Shown in pieces: positions 10,316 through 22,350 of a stretch of DNA of 64,000 bases. Numbering within the stretch: the stretch's first letter is position 1; each line of letters starts with the position of its first letter. The translations under genes were made by a program, and so were the position numbers. The notes under the pieces are model-generated. The model had not been told where the DNA came from and made no database searches. It was given only the letters and a program-made list of their open reading frames with translations. The stretch comes from Eucommia ulmoides (lineage: Eukaryota > Streptophyta > Magnoliopsida > Garryales > Eucommiaceae). The stretch is taken from assembly GCA_016647705.1 (NCBI GenBank), contig CM028330.1:35539534-35603533 (forward strand). The letters run 5' to 3'.

Positions 10316-10729
10316 TGTTAAACTTAATATTTTGATGGACAATTACACGTTGATGGTTTATAGAACTAATGGTTTTATTAACTGGTTTCAGATTTAAGTT
10401 CCATATATTTGATCGAGAAGGAAAATTATTGAAGAATCTATAGTGGGTGTAAAATGAAGGCAATGGAGATATGAAGAATATTGAAGACATGAAAAACAAC
10501 TAGGTGAAAACAACTCATTGCCTTTATACTTTTAATGTAACTCGAATTAAGGTCACGCATGACACTTGAAAATAAATTAATCTTATGTGTATAGTGATAA
10601 TATTAGGGGTTTAATATGTGTTTTATGATGTGTTAAGTCATTAAAATACTTTTGGTTAAGGGCCTAATTGAAAAAAAAAAAAAAAGTTTTAACACTTAAA
10701 ATATTGGTTTTTCGAGTCAATTTGGTTAA

Positions 10730-10970
10730 CCAGCAAAAATGATCGGTTGACTAACCAAAATAGTAAGTTTAGGAAGTGAAATAGGTGACCCACTGGTCGA
10801 CTAATGAATCAAGTAGCTAAAAATGGAAAATAGGAAGGACATATTGGTCCAATCGGTCAACCAACCAAGGAGGTCGCTCAACTGACTGGATTTCTCCAAA
10901 GGCCATAAAAATGATCGTTGAAGTAGTCGGTCGACCGGCAGTAATGATCAATCAACCCACTGAATTAGTC
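10730..10970 (+). promoter_or_regulatory. Cluster of TTGAC/GTCGACC motifs in SIRE-type LTR U3
   Basis: Within 240 bp there are many copies of GGTTGAC, GGTCAACC, GGTCGAC(C) and GTCAACC-like words on both strands. The TTGAC core is the WRKY-factor W-box core. Comparable clusters occur at 34905-35060, 36975-37240, 41340-41465, 42045-42290 and 48945-49215. Regulatory meaning is inference. Confidence 0.5.
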
Positions 10971-12156
10971 AATTTTTTTTTTTGACTAATTCGGTTTTTG
11001 GGTCAAATCATCTATTTTTTATGATTTCAAATGAGTATTTCAAGGGAATTAAGTGTATTTTTTTTAAATATATCATATATTGTGTGATTCCTATTTATTT
11101 AGTCCATTTATTTATTTATTCTCTTAATTAAATTGATAACATACTTTCTATTCTTATGGATTTTGATTTAAAAAAAATTTAGGGACCAATTGATATTTTC
11201 CAATAGTACTTTTTAATGAAACATACTTATTTTGAATATATATGGTATATGGGGTCTTAGAGTGTCATTAAAGTCATGACATTTGAAAACTAGCCGTTAT
11301 AAGTCTAGTTTTAGGTCTATTAATAGAGACTTGTGGGATAAAGAAAAATGCTCAAGAACATTCAGATTTTGGCTTTATAAAATAGATTTTTATGCTGTAA
11401 ATTATAAGTGAGATTATTCAAAGAGTTCTTGATCAAAGTTGCTCAACGTTCTTGTCACCAGTTTGTATTTTGCTATCAAGTTATCATAATCATTTTGGGC
11501 GAATCCCAGTGAGATCTTACCAAGCTATTTGTTTTAATTTTTTAGTGTTTTTTTATCAATTACTTGGATAAGTTATTTGAGAAAAATCATTTTTAAATCG
11601 AATTTATCAAAATGTTTTAAAACGATTTTTATTTGAGAAATCTGATTACATGCTATTTGTGTGATTAAATTATTTAAATCAGATTTGTGTCTCACATTGA
11701 ATCTATCACTTAGTAATTTTTGGACATTATAATTGAGTATAACCATATTAAGGTGGTAGAAGTTTCTTATGGGAAGAAACTTGAAAATCTTTTGTATTTG
11801 CAAGTTTGAGTGGATTAGACATATTTAGGTTGGTGTCTAATCAGGGTAATTAGGTTTTAATCTTTAGCTTGTGAAAAAGAATTAAGACTTGATCTTTAGC
11901 CTGAAAAAGAATTAGGATTTGATCTTTAGCTTGCAAAAAGATTAGGTTAGTCTTTAACCTTTAAAAAAAAAAAATTAGGTTTGAATTCTTTCTGTAATAG
12001 AATTAGAGTGATTGTAAAGGTTTTTTCTAAGCCTGTGAAAATGATAAGTGTAATAGTGTGAGAGAGTAATAGGTTGATATTAAGCCTGTGAAAAGAATCA
12101 GGATTATAAAGGTTGATTCAAAACTTGTGGAAAAAAAATCAGAGTTGTAAGGGTTT

Positions 12157-12481
12157 TGTAATACCCTGAAAATTTATATTTTTTTTTATATAAATTTAAT
12201 ATTTTTGGGATTGTTTTGTAAATTTATGGTATAAATAATATTTGATAATTTTTTAAATTAAATGCTAATTTTAAATTGATTTCTAAAATTTTTGGGACTA
12301 TTGTGTTATGTAACATATACTTCTAAGAGTTTCAAGATATAATTAATATTTTTTTTTTATTTTAAGGGGATATTAGTGTAAATAAATAAATAGCTCAAAT
12401 GGTTTCCTTCCTAAGGAAGGAAACCAAATTAACCAAACATATATGTATATAGACCTATATATTACACATGTACATGTTATC

Positions 12482-12526
<45 letters not shown>

Positions 12527-13192
12527 CAAACTAATTATCTATATATGGAGATGTTAAGAAGTTGAGTTTATAGTAATATAATACTTGGGTTCGAAATATT
12601 TCATTCGGATTCTGACTTCGGATTACACGTATTAGAGGGGTTGAAATTATACTGACCGTTGGCTCACAACCCCACAGTTGTGATTGTAGGGCCAATGAAA
12701 ATGAGGTTGCGCATGAAATTTTATTTGGATTTCTATTTAAATTGTAATAATTGCAAATATATATATATATATATATTTCGAATGGCTTCTGATTCATGGA
12801 TTTGGAATCATGGTTTGGTGTAATATATATACCAACCGAAATATTTAGTGTAATTATATTTGGTGTAATATATAAAACTGAATAATGGATTTGGAATTAT
12901 ACCTATATAGGTGCAGTTATATTTTTTTTCAAATACAATGAAGTGCAATATATACATGTTCTTAAATTGAAAGAAATTCTAAATTAGGGTTATTTGTAAT
13001 AATTAGCCATGAGCACCAGTGTGAATATTTACTGTTGTAAAAAAAAATTGACTCGATAATTTGATAATTATAATTATCATCGTAGTTTATAAAATCTCTT
13101 AGATTTTATAAAATAAATATTGATTATTCGTTTAGTGTTAATTCTCTTTAGGGAGAAACAGAGTAGCGGTCTTGGGAAACCAGGTTATTACA
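12157..13192 (+). mobile_element. 5' LTR of the 12157-24289 element
   Basis: 1036 bp, from TGTAATACCC to GGTTATTACA. It lacks about 190 bp that the 3' LTR has near 23520-23700, so it has an internal deletion. It contains a 25-bp palindrome (12401-12425) and a (TAA)n tract (about 12486-12525). Confidence 0.85.
12401..12425. promoter_or_regulatory. Palindrome conserved in this LTR family
   Basis: Arms GGTTTCCTTCCT and AGGAAGGAAACC with a single central A. Copies are at 16143-16167 (one arm mutated), 21552-21576 (same mutation), 54131-54157 (looser loop) and 55328-55350. It lies 30-50 bp upstream of TATA-like text. It may be a dimeric protein-binding site or an RNA hairpin. Confidence 0.6.
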
Positions 13193-13194
13193 AG

Positions 13195-13206
13195 TGGTAT
13201 TAAAGT
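13195..13206 (+). other. Primer-binding site, degenerate
   Basis: TGGTATTAAAGT two bases after the 5' LTR end. It differs at three positions from TGGTATCAGAGC, the complement of initiator tRNA-Met used by many plant LTR elements. Confidence 0.6.
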
Positions 13207-14114
13207 AAATTACGACCACCCTAGGCTTGGATTGTGTTACCTATTACTCATAATAAGTTAAGTAAATTAATAATAATATTTTTCACAAATTACTCATAAG
13301 AACTGCCGTGAGATACAATAGAAGATTGAACGTGTTCTGCAATCATTCAAAATATTTCTTAAGGTGCAAGTCTCCTTATTGCATTGAGACCATTTCTCGA
13401 GTAAGAAGTTTTGACAATTTCCATACTAGAGGAAGCTTCCATATAAAATCTACCAAATCTATAGAATTTTATTATGGATATTCGTTTTTAATTGGTTCAC
13501 GTACATCATTATATCCTTGATCATTATCTTAATTTACATTACTTTTGCTTCCTCTTTTTATGTCCAACTCCTTTCCCTTGCTTTTTTTTGGGGTTTGATT
13601 TTTTGTATTAATAAATTTTAACACAGGAACAATGGTTTTTGAGACTTTCTGCAAACTAAAAACTGAAAGCCTAGTAGTTTTCATTATTTAACCATTTGCT
13701 TCAATAGGATTAAATTTAGTTGTAGATACTTACCACTATCCCAGGGGATATTCTTTTGATAGGTTAAGTTTAATTTTAAGGACAGCATATTCTAACTAAC
13801 TTGATTAACTTTCTGTTCATCTATCCATATTGTGGTGACTGCTAACTGATTTCTTGACAAATGCTATTTGGTACGTCTTATTCTTTAAAATTAACATTTT
13901 GGGAGCAAAAATAGATCTTGACATTTTTGTTCTTGGTTTTCGATACTTTGTACCACTGAAGTTAAAAATTATCATTATTTTACTCTGCTCTCGTTATATA
14001 TATTTCTGAGTATGTTGTATTGAACTCATTTTGTTAATGAGCTTAGGTTATAGATTCCGTAGACTTGGTGAGTGTCGTGTTAGTAGTGGACAATAGGATA
14101 AGTTTTTCAGTTGA

Positions 14115-15060
14115 AAGATCAGTTTAAATGTGTTTACTGTCTTCTATATAAATTATCAAATTATATTTTCATAATAAGTTAAAAAAAAAAAAAAATGTTG
14201 ATGAAAATTGATAATTTTATGATATTTAATGGATCAAGTAAATTTTTAGTGCAAAGATTGATTTTTATTATCCTGCTATATCATAGTTGTCTTGTCAGGA
14301 GGGTATGTACAGCGAGATGTTGTTGGTCCTTACATGAAGGCATGTCCTGTAGGACGTTGTGTTGTGACCTGTTAGGAGGGCAAGACCAGCAGATAGTTGT
14401 TGTTGTTAACTATTAATATGGTGAAGTTGAATATGATATTGGTTGTCAATATGGTGGAGTTGAATATAAAATTGATTATTAATATATATGTTGTTAAATT
14501 GACAAGAGAAATCGAATATGGAATGGATTATGAATATGTTGTTGGACTTGATAGGAGGGCAAGTCGTATAAGTGGTTAATATATATTGTTGTTATTATTG
14601 TTGATTATCATTATGATATGGTGGTTTATACCACGTGTTGGCTCCTACCATTGGAGATATTGAATGACTCTAACACTGATTGCAACATTAAATTGCATAG
14701 ATGACAGGTTACGGTACCGTTACAACTCCCAATCGTGAGGTAAACGATCATATGGTTGACAATGAAATACGTGGTACTTTATTTTATAAAAGTTGATATA
14801 TTGATTTAAATTCAGTTGTTTTATTTTGATTTGATATTATCAAGTGAATGACTATATTTTGTTGGAAATTTGATATTACCTAGTGTGGTTATATTTTATT
14901 TTGGAAAGTGGATTATGATAAAAGTGCTTGATCCATAAAATGATTTTTTATATTATGAAGATAGTACACCGATAAAATATTTTATCTTACTAATTCAGAT
15001 AGATATTGATTCACTACTAGAACTAGGTAGAGTCGGAGAGTGGTGGGTTTGTTGAGACTA
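14115..15060 (+). mobile_element. Internal LTR fragment of a second Tekay-type family
   Basis: Inside the internal region of the 12157-24289 element there is a plus-strand stretch matching, in order, the middle of the minus-strand LTR at 55985-62837: GTTTACTGTCTTCT, ATGGATCAAGTAA, tandem 'TGTCCTGTAGGAC' units, ACCACGTGTTGGCTCCTACC, the GGTACC block, then GTGCTTGATCCATA and GAAGATAGTACACC. It lacks LTR ends. It shows that the internal region is a patchwork. Confidence 0.7.
14713..14740 (+). promoter_or_regulatory. Conserved 28-bp LTR block, internal fragment copy
   Basis: GGTACCGTTACAACTCCC followed by AATCGTGAGG. It differs from copy A at two positions although the surrounding LTRs have diverged widely. 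Confidence 0.7.
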
Positions 15061-15883
15061 TTGGGGGTTGTATGATAAGAAAATTGTATACATATATTTA
15101 GTGTATTTGATTGACCAAATATGATTAGTATTACAATTTTGATATTTAAAAATTTGAGGGGTTAACATGTAATTTAATTTGACTTTTAAATTCATTTGGG
15201 GGCCAATTATCTTTTTGAAATAATAATTTTAATTTTTGAACTAAATGATATTTCAAAAATTAAATGGGGGGCTTTGTGCAATTGTTTTAGAGACAACTGT
15301 GATGTGTGGATAAGCCTTACTTGTGAATGCATGTGTAGTTCAAATTGTAAATTAATTATAACATTATATGATTTTCGTACAATATTCACTTGCACAACTT
15401 AACACCATTATGTGTATTTTTATGTTATGTGAAATTGAATTCACTTTGATAGATAAGCATGTGACAAAAAAATAATAAGAAATAAATAAATTGAGGTCGT
15501 GGACCTATTGGGACTGAGATATATCCCATCCAAGTGAGACTACCGTGATCTTTTAAAAATATATGTTTATTGATATTTTAATCAGAGTGTGCAGCAGAAG
15601 TATTTAGAAACATAAAATTCTTTATCAATTGATTATTTGTGTTAGGAGTTATTAACCAAAGTGCACCATGTGATGCTGTGTTGTGTTGGAAAAGTATAGG
15701 CCACCGCAAATGCGGAAGTGACGATACATAGTATGAATTTTGGTAGGATGTGGATTGGTGGTGACTTTCGATTACGGGACACTACATGGAGAACATTTGT
15801 TCTAGAATCAAATGTGACTAACCTGACCGTGCAATGCGTGAATTATTACGGTTTTGAACGAAATTTCAAGGACAAAATTTATT

Positions 15884-15897
15884 TAAGAGGGGTAGAT
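15884..15897 (+). other. Polypurine tract of the 12157-24289 element
   Basis: AAGAGGGGTAGAT precedes the 3' LTR start TGTGTTACCTTG (15898), which aligns with the 5' LTR start TGTAATACCCTG. Upstream is the chromovirus-type GAAATTTCAAGGAC end of the internal region. Confidence 0.75.
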
Positions 15898-16174
15898 TGT
15901 GTTACCTTGAAAAATTATATTTTTTTTATATAAGTTTAATATTTTTGGGATTATTTTGTAAATTTATGGTATAAATAATATTTGATAATTTTTTGGATTA
16001 AATGATAATTTTAAATTGATTTCTAAAAATTTTGGGATTATTGTGTTATTTAAAATATACTTTTAAGAGTTTTGGGATATAATTAATATTTTTATTTTTA
16101 TTTTAAGGAGGATATTAGTGTAAATAAATAAATGGCTCAAATGGTTTTCTTCCTAAGGAAGGAAACCAAATTAA

Positions 16175-16214
<40 letters not shown>

Positions 16215-16554
16215 ATAGGCCTATATGTTACATGTGTACATGTTATCTATAATAATAATAATAATAATAATAATGATAAAAATAATAATAACCAAACTAA
16301 TTATCTATATTTGGAGATAGATGTTAAGAAGTTGATTTTACAGTAATATATATTGTAGACACGGTATTTTGACCACCTCATAAAAAATATATACTTTATT
16401 TTATAGTTAACTTTATTTTATTTAAACTTTGTTTTATTTTATTTTATTTCATAACATGCAAAAAAATAAGAAAAAGAAAAAAGGAAACGATACAAAATAT
16501 CGTTTGTTTGGAGCAAATCGGGAAAAAATGAAACAAATCAAGATAAACCAAACG

Positions 16555-16750
16555 AAGGCATGAACAGTGATCATGAATAGTATCTCCACACATGAAGTGA
16601 TTGTGAATAGTATTCGTATGCAAGAACAGTGATCGTGAATAGTATCCACATGATCGTGAATAGTACCACATGCGTGAACAGTAACCGAGTGATCGTGAAT
16701 AGTACCCGCATGATCGTGAATAGTACCACTGCATGAATAGTAAATCACAT
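16555..16750 (+). repeat. Short U3 repeats (GTGAATAGTA type)
   Basis: About ten units of 17-20 bp such as ATGATCGTGAATAGTACC, immediately upstream of the TATA box. The homologous array in the other LTR is at 21905-22140, with a different unit order. They may act as repeated promoter elements. Confidence 0.85.
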
Positions 16751-16800
16751 GAATAGTGAACCGCATTTTTGTATAATTCTCATTTTTCCCTTTTCGGAGT

Positions 16801-16810
16801 CTATAAATAA
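16801..16810 (+). promoter_or_regulatory. TATA box of the Ogre-like 5' LTR
   Basis: CTATAAATAA right after the U3 repeats. The second LTR has CTATAAATAG at 22185-22194 in the same place. Confidence 0.65.
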
Positions 16811-17070
16811 TAGGCTCATTTTCATTTGTAAAAAAGAAAGAGCGAGAATTTTTTTGAGAAGAGCTCTTATTACGAAGAATTTTGGAGAGAAATATTTTTT
16901 GAGAGAAAACATATATATATTTATTTTATTTATTTTTTGAAGAAGAAAAAGAAGAGGAGGAGAAAGGAAGAAGAGAAGAAAATTTCTAAGTTAAGATTAT
17001 GAAATTCCATCTTTTGTAAATCTTACTTATACATTAAGTCGTTATTATACTAAAATTTATTTTGTAAATT

Positions 17071-17073
<3 letters not shown>

Positions 17074-17140
<67 letters not shown>
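17074..17140. repeat. (TA)n microsatellite
   Basis: About 67 bp of TA repeats in the leader of the Ogre-like 5' LTR. The same position in the second LTR has about 50 bp (22299-22347). Confidence 0.95.
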
Positions 17141-17143
<3 letters not shown>

Positions 17144-17154
17144 TTACTTAATGT

Positions 17155-17780
17155 GTAGATAAAACGAGATGAAAAACTTTCAACCTTCCACTGGAGCGGT
17201 TTAGGTTTAGAAGGAGATTACTCCCCTCGATATGTAGATTGAATTAACTTAAGTATGTGTGCGCGCGTGCGTGTGTTTCTTTAACTTGTGTGCGGACAAT
17301 ACGAGTTGAAAAACTCCTGACCTTCCGTTGGAGCGGTTTAGGTTTAGAAGAAAGATTACTCTCCTCGATGCATGTGAGTGTGTGTGTTTCTTTAACTTGT
17401 GTTAACAAAATATGCTAACAATACGAGATGGAAAACTCTCGGCCTTCTATTGGAGCAGTTTAGGTTTAGAAGTGAGAGTACTTCCCTCGATCCATGTGAG
17501 TGTGTGTGTGTGTGCGTGTGTTTCTTTAACTTGTGTTAAATATAATGTGTTAACAAAATGAGATGGAAAAATCCCGACCTTTCATTAGAGCGATTTAAGT
17601 TTAGAAGGGAGAGTACTTCCCTCGATGTGTGTGGGTGTGGGTGTATGGGCATGTGTTTATTTTTTTTTATTTACTTATTTATTATTTATTTTGTTAAATT
17701 TAATGGATGGTCAAAACATGGAGGAAATTTCTTCGCCTTCTATTTGAGTGGCTTAGAAGGAAATCATCCCCTTAACATAT
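17155..17780 (+). repeat. About 120-bp tandem repeats, five units, in the Ogre-like 5' LTR
   Basis: Each unit contains GAGATGAAAAACT-like text, CCTTCCATTGGAGCGGTTTA, TTAGAAGGGAGATTACTCCC, TCGATGTGTGTGAGTGTG and CTTTAACTTGTGT. Units begin near 17161, 17296, 17419, 17556 and 17705. The second LTR has the matching array at 22365-23000. (TG)n and (CG) variation lies at the end of each unit. Confidence 0.85.
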
Positions 17781-18038
17781 AAATTCATTGATAATATATA
17801 TATATATATATATAAATAATACAAAAGATTTTCTTTTTTAGGAGGAAATGATTTCAAAATAAAAATAAAATATTCGGACTAAACTAATTGGACTTAATTG
17901 GATATAAGGTGCCGTTTTTTTACGGACGTCTTGAGATGCCTAATACCTTCCCCGAACGTAACTGACCCTCGAATCATTTAAAATGAATCTCTGGTTGGAC
18001 TATATTCTTTTTGGAGTCAAAATCTTACTTAAGCCTTT

Positions 18039-18073
<35 letters not shown>

Positions 18074-18255
18074 TATTTTCAAAAGGTGACCTAGCACACC
18101 ATTTAAATTCCATGCTAGGTGGAGACTCCCTTTTTCTAAAATTGGCTTAACTACTTTTATGAGAAAACTGATGCTTTAAAAAAAAAAAAAAAACTTCTCA
18201 TTTTACACTTGTAAATTTATTTCAATTTCTTTGGAAAATCGGAGCCCGTCAGCTT

Positions 18256-18270
18256 GCGACTCCATTGGGA
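18256..18270 (+). other. Primer-binding-like site of the Ogre-like element
   Basis: GCGACTCCATTGGGA four bases after the LTR end. It resembles GCGACTCCACTGGGG, the site that Ogre-type elements use with an Arg tRNA (from memory of the family). Confidence 0.55.
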
Positions 18271-19329
18271 ATTATTTTGGAGGGTTAAGCCTATAATATT
18301 CAAGTAAGTCCAAAAATCTAAATTCAAATGTCTTGTTTTATTTTGTAATCTCTTTATTTTTTATTTTTTAAATAAGTATAATTTGAGAAAAATATTGATT
18401 ATATAAAGAGTGAATCATAAAATAATAATAATATTAATAATAATAATAAAAAAAAAAAAAGAATAAAAACAACAAAGGTTACCGAAATTCAAGGCTTCCT
18501 TCCCGAATAAAATGAGCCAATCACGAATGATAATCATATCGACCCGTATTTCCAAATCAAGTGGTACCTTCGAAGTTTGACCAAAATAAAAAATCCCAAT
18601 CTAAACCCTACTCATCTAAATGTCACCCAACCTCCCACCCAATACCATTAATTACCTACTTGACACGTCCTATCAAGTGGTACCCTGAAATTTTTTCAAA
18701 ATCAAAACCATACTCCACCCACAATACCTTGAATTACCATCATAAATACCCATAATTTCATAAGCCTAATTTTCTTTCATCTACCTTGTGGTCCCAAAGA
18801 CCATAAACCCTTCTTGCCTCATCTTCCAAATAAATTTAGCCGATCAATGAGGGATTTCGCCCGATTACGAGCCAAAGCCTACCATTTGTGAACTTGATTT
18901 ATACCTCTTAATGTGTTGAATTTATTTCTTGATAAAATTGGGAAAAAAATAATATTAAATCCACCTCTCCATCTAGTTAGCCTTCTGGATAGTAGAGGAT
19001 TTGCTTTGTGAATGGCTTGAAACTTTCAATAATTGCGACTATATTTTCTAAATGATGTTTCAAAAGGTTAATGTTTATTTTTTTTAAATATTCCAAAATT
19101 GTCTGTGTATGATCTATGTGGTGAAAATGAAATATGAGCATGATAAATATGATTTTGATAATAAAAAAGACTTTGATCTGGAAGAAAGTGAAACAATGTA
19201 ACTCGTCTCATCTAAAAATCCTATCCACCCCAAGCATCTTCATACAGATTGCAAAACTTCAACCACTATCAAAACCTTGTTTCATCGCCATCAACCACAA
19301 AGGCCACAAAAAAACAAAAAAATAAAATA

Positions 19330-19740
19330 AAAATTCCAATGGATAGGCAATCCATCATAAAGCAAAGCTATTACCAAAAAATCTCTCATAAAAAAGGCCA
19401 TATTTCAAAAATTCATTCCTCAAATCATCACATCCAATGGTTAGGCAATCCGTCATAAAATAAGCCATTACCCAAAAAAAGCCCTCATCAGAAAGACCAT
19501 CTTCCAAAAAATGATCACATCCAACTGCTAGGTAATCCGTCATAAAGCAACGCCATAACTCTAGAAAAGATTCTTCTTGCCCAGAGCTTTGTCTACCCAA
19601 TGGCTAGGCAATGTCATAAAGTAAAGCCATTATGCAAAAAAGCCCTCATCAGAAAGGTCATCTTCCAAAATTCATTAATCAAATGACCCATTTAACGGTT
19701 AGGCAATCCGTCATAAAGCAAAGTCATCATCCCAAAATCT
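19330..19740 (+). repeat. Tandem repeats of 75-100 bp in the Ogre-like internal region
   Basis: Units share TTAGGCAATCCGTCATAAAG, GCCATTACCCAAAAAA, CCTCATCAGAAAG and CATCTTCC, starting near 19340, 19437, 19528, 19602 and 19700. They are diverged, with no open frame kept across units. Confidence 0.8.
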
Positions 19741-20859
19741 TTCGATATCAAGAGACTTATCCAATATCTAAAGATACTTCTTAAAAAACAGAAAAAATAG
19801 GAAATAGAAAATTTCAAAAATAAAATAAAATCGAGAAGCATCTATATTTCACTTACCCAAAAGTCTCATCATTGAAAAACTAGTTCGAATACTTGTTAGT
19901 TGAGGAGAGTTATTTGATGACATCAATTTTGGAGAAAAATCTTGAATATTATTCAAATCGTATTTATCATCCTCAAATCAAAATCAACACAAAAAATTAA
20001 ATCAGAGAAGAATGGATATTTGGGTGAATAAACAATGAAGTTTTGTGCGTATTTTTGGTAATATAGTTGCAAGAGTTGATTGAAATACAAAGCATACAGG
20101 GGTGCTAGATCCCAAGTGTCGAAATTAATCTCAATACCCAAGAAAACCAAGCTAAGTTTGTACCACAAAAGTCAGAGTGCACTACTCTTTTCAATCCCTT
20201 CAACGGGTCAAAAACAAAATCTCATTAAATTCCAAGGGAATGAATAGCCCCAAATTGCAAACAAAGCCTGAAAATAAAAAAATGAAAAAAAATAAAAATT
20301 GTGACTCAATTAAGGATGACCAATCTTTTCTTTTAAAAAAAAAAAAAAGTCTTTCATCGAATCACCCCGAAAAATCAAGCACCGTAGGTCAAGTGACTAC
20401 GACAGAAAAATGGAGAATGGAATTGCGAGTCATCAAATGTAATATGTTTTTCAAACTAAAATTTTTAGTTTTGGAAGAGTTTTTTTTGTCCATTTACAGG
20501 GATCGCAAAAGGATCAGAAGCATGGATTTCCCTATCACTAGGACTTCTTACCTTCCGGTTCAAATTGGAAACTCTTATTGCTGAAATTTTAGAAGCTCTA
20601 AATGAGCGTCCAGGTATGCGTTTTGTCCTGAAAGGGCGTTTAATGAACTACGCTAAATCTAATCCTCGGTGTAATGCTAAGGTACATAGGCAACTTGTAA
20701 AGGTTTGATCATCTGAAAGTTAGCCCCAGTCGAAGGCTATGGCACATTTTATATCTTTGCTCTCTCATTTTTGCCCAGCCACAAGCTGGGGCATATTTTA
20801 TATCTCTGGAATTTCTTTTGTCCTCAGCTAAGAATGTTGGGGCTTGAGTAATTCTTTTA

Positions 20860-21400
20860 TTACTCTAAACGATTCTCTAAACGAACATTTGTTCGTCATG
20901 AATATCGTCATGAGTATTTTTTTATTACTCTGAACGATGTTCTAAACGGACACTTGTTCGTCATGGATATTATCATGTGTCATTCTTTTATTACTCTTAC
21001 TGGACACTTGTTCGTCATGAATCTTTTTTTATTACTTTAAACGATCTTCTAAACGGGCACTTGTTCGTCAAAGATATCGTCATGCGTCATTCTTTTATTA
21101 CTCTAAACGGACACTTATTTGTCATGAGTATCGTCATGAGTCTTTTTTTATTACTCTAAATGATCTTTTAAACGGACACTTGTTCGTCATGGATATCGTC
21201 ATGCGTCATTCTTTTATTACTCTAAACGGACACTTGTTCGTCATGAGTATCGTCATGAGTTTTTTTATTAGTTTAAATAATCTTTTAAACGGACACTTGT
21301 TCGTCATGGATATCGTCATGTGTCATTCTCTTATTACTCTAAATGGACACTTGTTCGTCATGAGTATTGTCACGAGTCATTTTACTTTATTTGTTCTATT
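20860..21400 (+). repeat. About 65/130-bp minisatellite in the Ogre-like internal region
   Basis: At least eight half-units with TTATTACTCTAAACG, GGACACTTGTTCGTCATG and TATCGTCATG, alternating between two forms, so the higher-order period is about 130 bp. A reading frame repeating NGHLFVM arises from the repeat and is not taken as a gene. Confidence 0.9.
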
Positions 21401-21487
21401 ATTGAAAAAAGCACTTTGAAAATAAAATAAAATGGGACGATCAAAATGACGTGATCTTTTATCTTTGTCAAGCAAGTGAAATTTGCA

Positions 21488-21504
21488 TGACAAATAGGGG
21501 CAGT
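21488..21504 (+). other. Polypurine tract of the Ogre-like element
   Basis: TGACAAATAGGGGCAGT directly before TGTAGA (21505), the original 3' LTR start. This matches the AAATTGGGGCAG-type tract of Ogre elements. Confidence 0.65.
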
Positions 21505-21724
21505 TGTAGAGGATATTAGTGTAAATAAATAAATAAATAAATGACTCAAATGGTTTTCTTCCTAAGGAAGGAAACCAAATTAACTATATATATATATATG
21601 TATATAGGCCTATATGTTACATGTGTACATGTTATCTATAATAATAATAAAAATAATAATAACCAAACTAATTATCTATATTTGGAGATAAATGTTAAGA
21701 AGTTGAGTTTACAGTAATATATAT
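21505..21724 (+). repeat. Duplicated host flank inserted at the 3' LTR start
   Basis: After only TGTAGA of the 3' LTR, the sequence switches to a copy of the Tekay-like host LTR (21509-21724 corresponds to 16108-16353). It includes the mutated palindrome, the TATA-like region, the (TAA)n tract and the final TATAT. A full Ogre-like LTR then starts again. The junction shares GAGGATATTAG with the source, with two or three bases of overlap with the LTR start. Confidence 0.8.
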
Positions 21725-22293
21725 TGTAGACATGGTATTTTGACCACCCCATAAAAAATATTATACTTTATTTTATAGTTAACTTTGTTTTATTTTATTT
21801 TAGTTCTATACATGCCAAAAAAAAAGAAAAAGAAAAAAGGAAAAGATACAAAATATCGTTTGTTTGGAGCAAATCGGGAAAAAACGAAACAAATCAAGAC
21901 ACACCAAACGGAGGCATGAATAGTAATCGTGAATAGTATCCGTATGCATGAACAGTGATCGTGAACAATAACGTCGCGTGAATAGTATCTGCATGAATGA
22001 ATAGTGATCGTGAATAGTATCCACATGAGTGAACAGTAACCGCGTGATCGTGAATAGTACCGCATAATCGTGAATAGTACCCGCATGATCGTGAACAGTA
22101 CGCTGAGTGAATAGTAAATCACATGAATAGTAAATTGCATTTTTGTATAATTTCCATTTTGCCCTTTTCGGAATCTATAAATAGAAGACTCATTTTCATT
22201 TGTAAAAAAAAAAAAAGAGACAAATTTTTTGAGAAAAGCTCTTACTAGGGAGAATTTTGGAGAGAATTTTGTTTTTTAGAGAAATCTTGAGAG

Positions 22294-22350
<57 letters not shown>

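Larger units (their letters stand above)
16354..18251 (+). mobile_element. 5' LTR of the Ogre-like element
   Basis: 1898 bp, TGTAGACACGG to GCCCGTCA. It has a U3 with short repeats built on GTGAATAGTA (16555-16750), a TATA box CTATAAATAA (16801-16810), an A/G-rich leader, and a five-unit tandem array (17155-17780). Confidence 0.8.

Noticed and set aside
16444..16766. Minus-strand frames rich in Tyr-Ser-Arg repeats (also 21790-22140)
   Set aside because: They come from the GTGAATAGTA promoter repeats of the Ogre-like LTRs.
19330..21400. Regularly spaced repeats that might suggest a CRISPR array
   Set aside because: Units are directly adjacent and diverged, with no unique spacers, in a plant retrotransposon; they are minisatellites.
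20977..21419. Repeat-protein-like frames (NGHLFVM units)
   Set aside because: Translation of a minisatellite. The frame breaks with unit-length changes, and there is no start or context for a gene.
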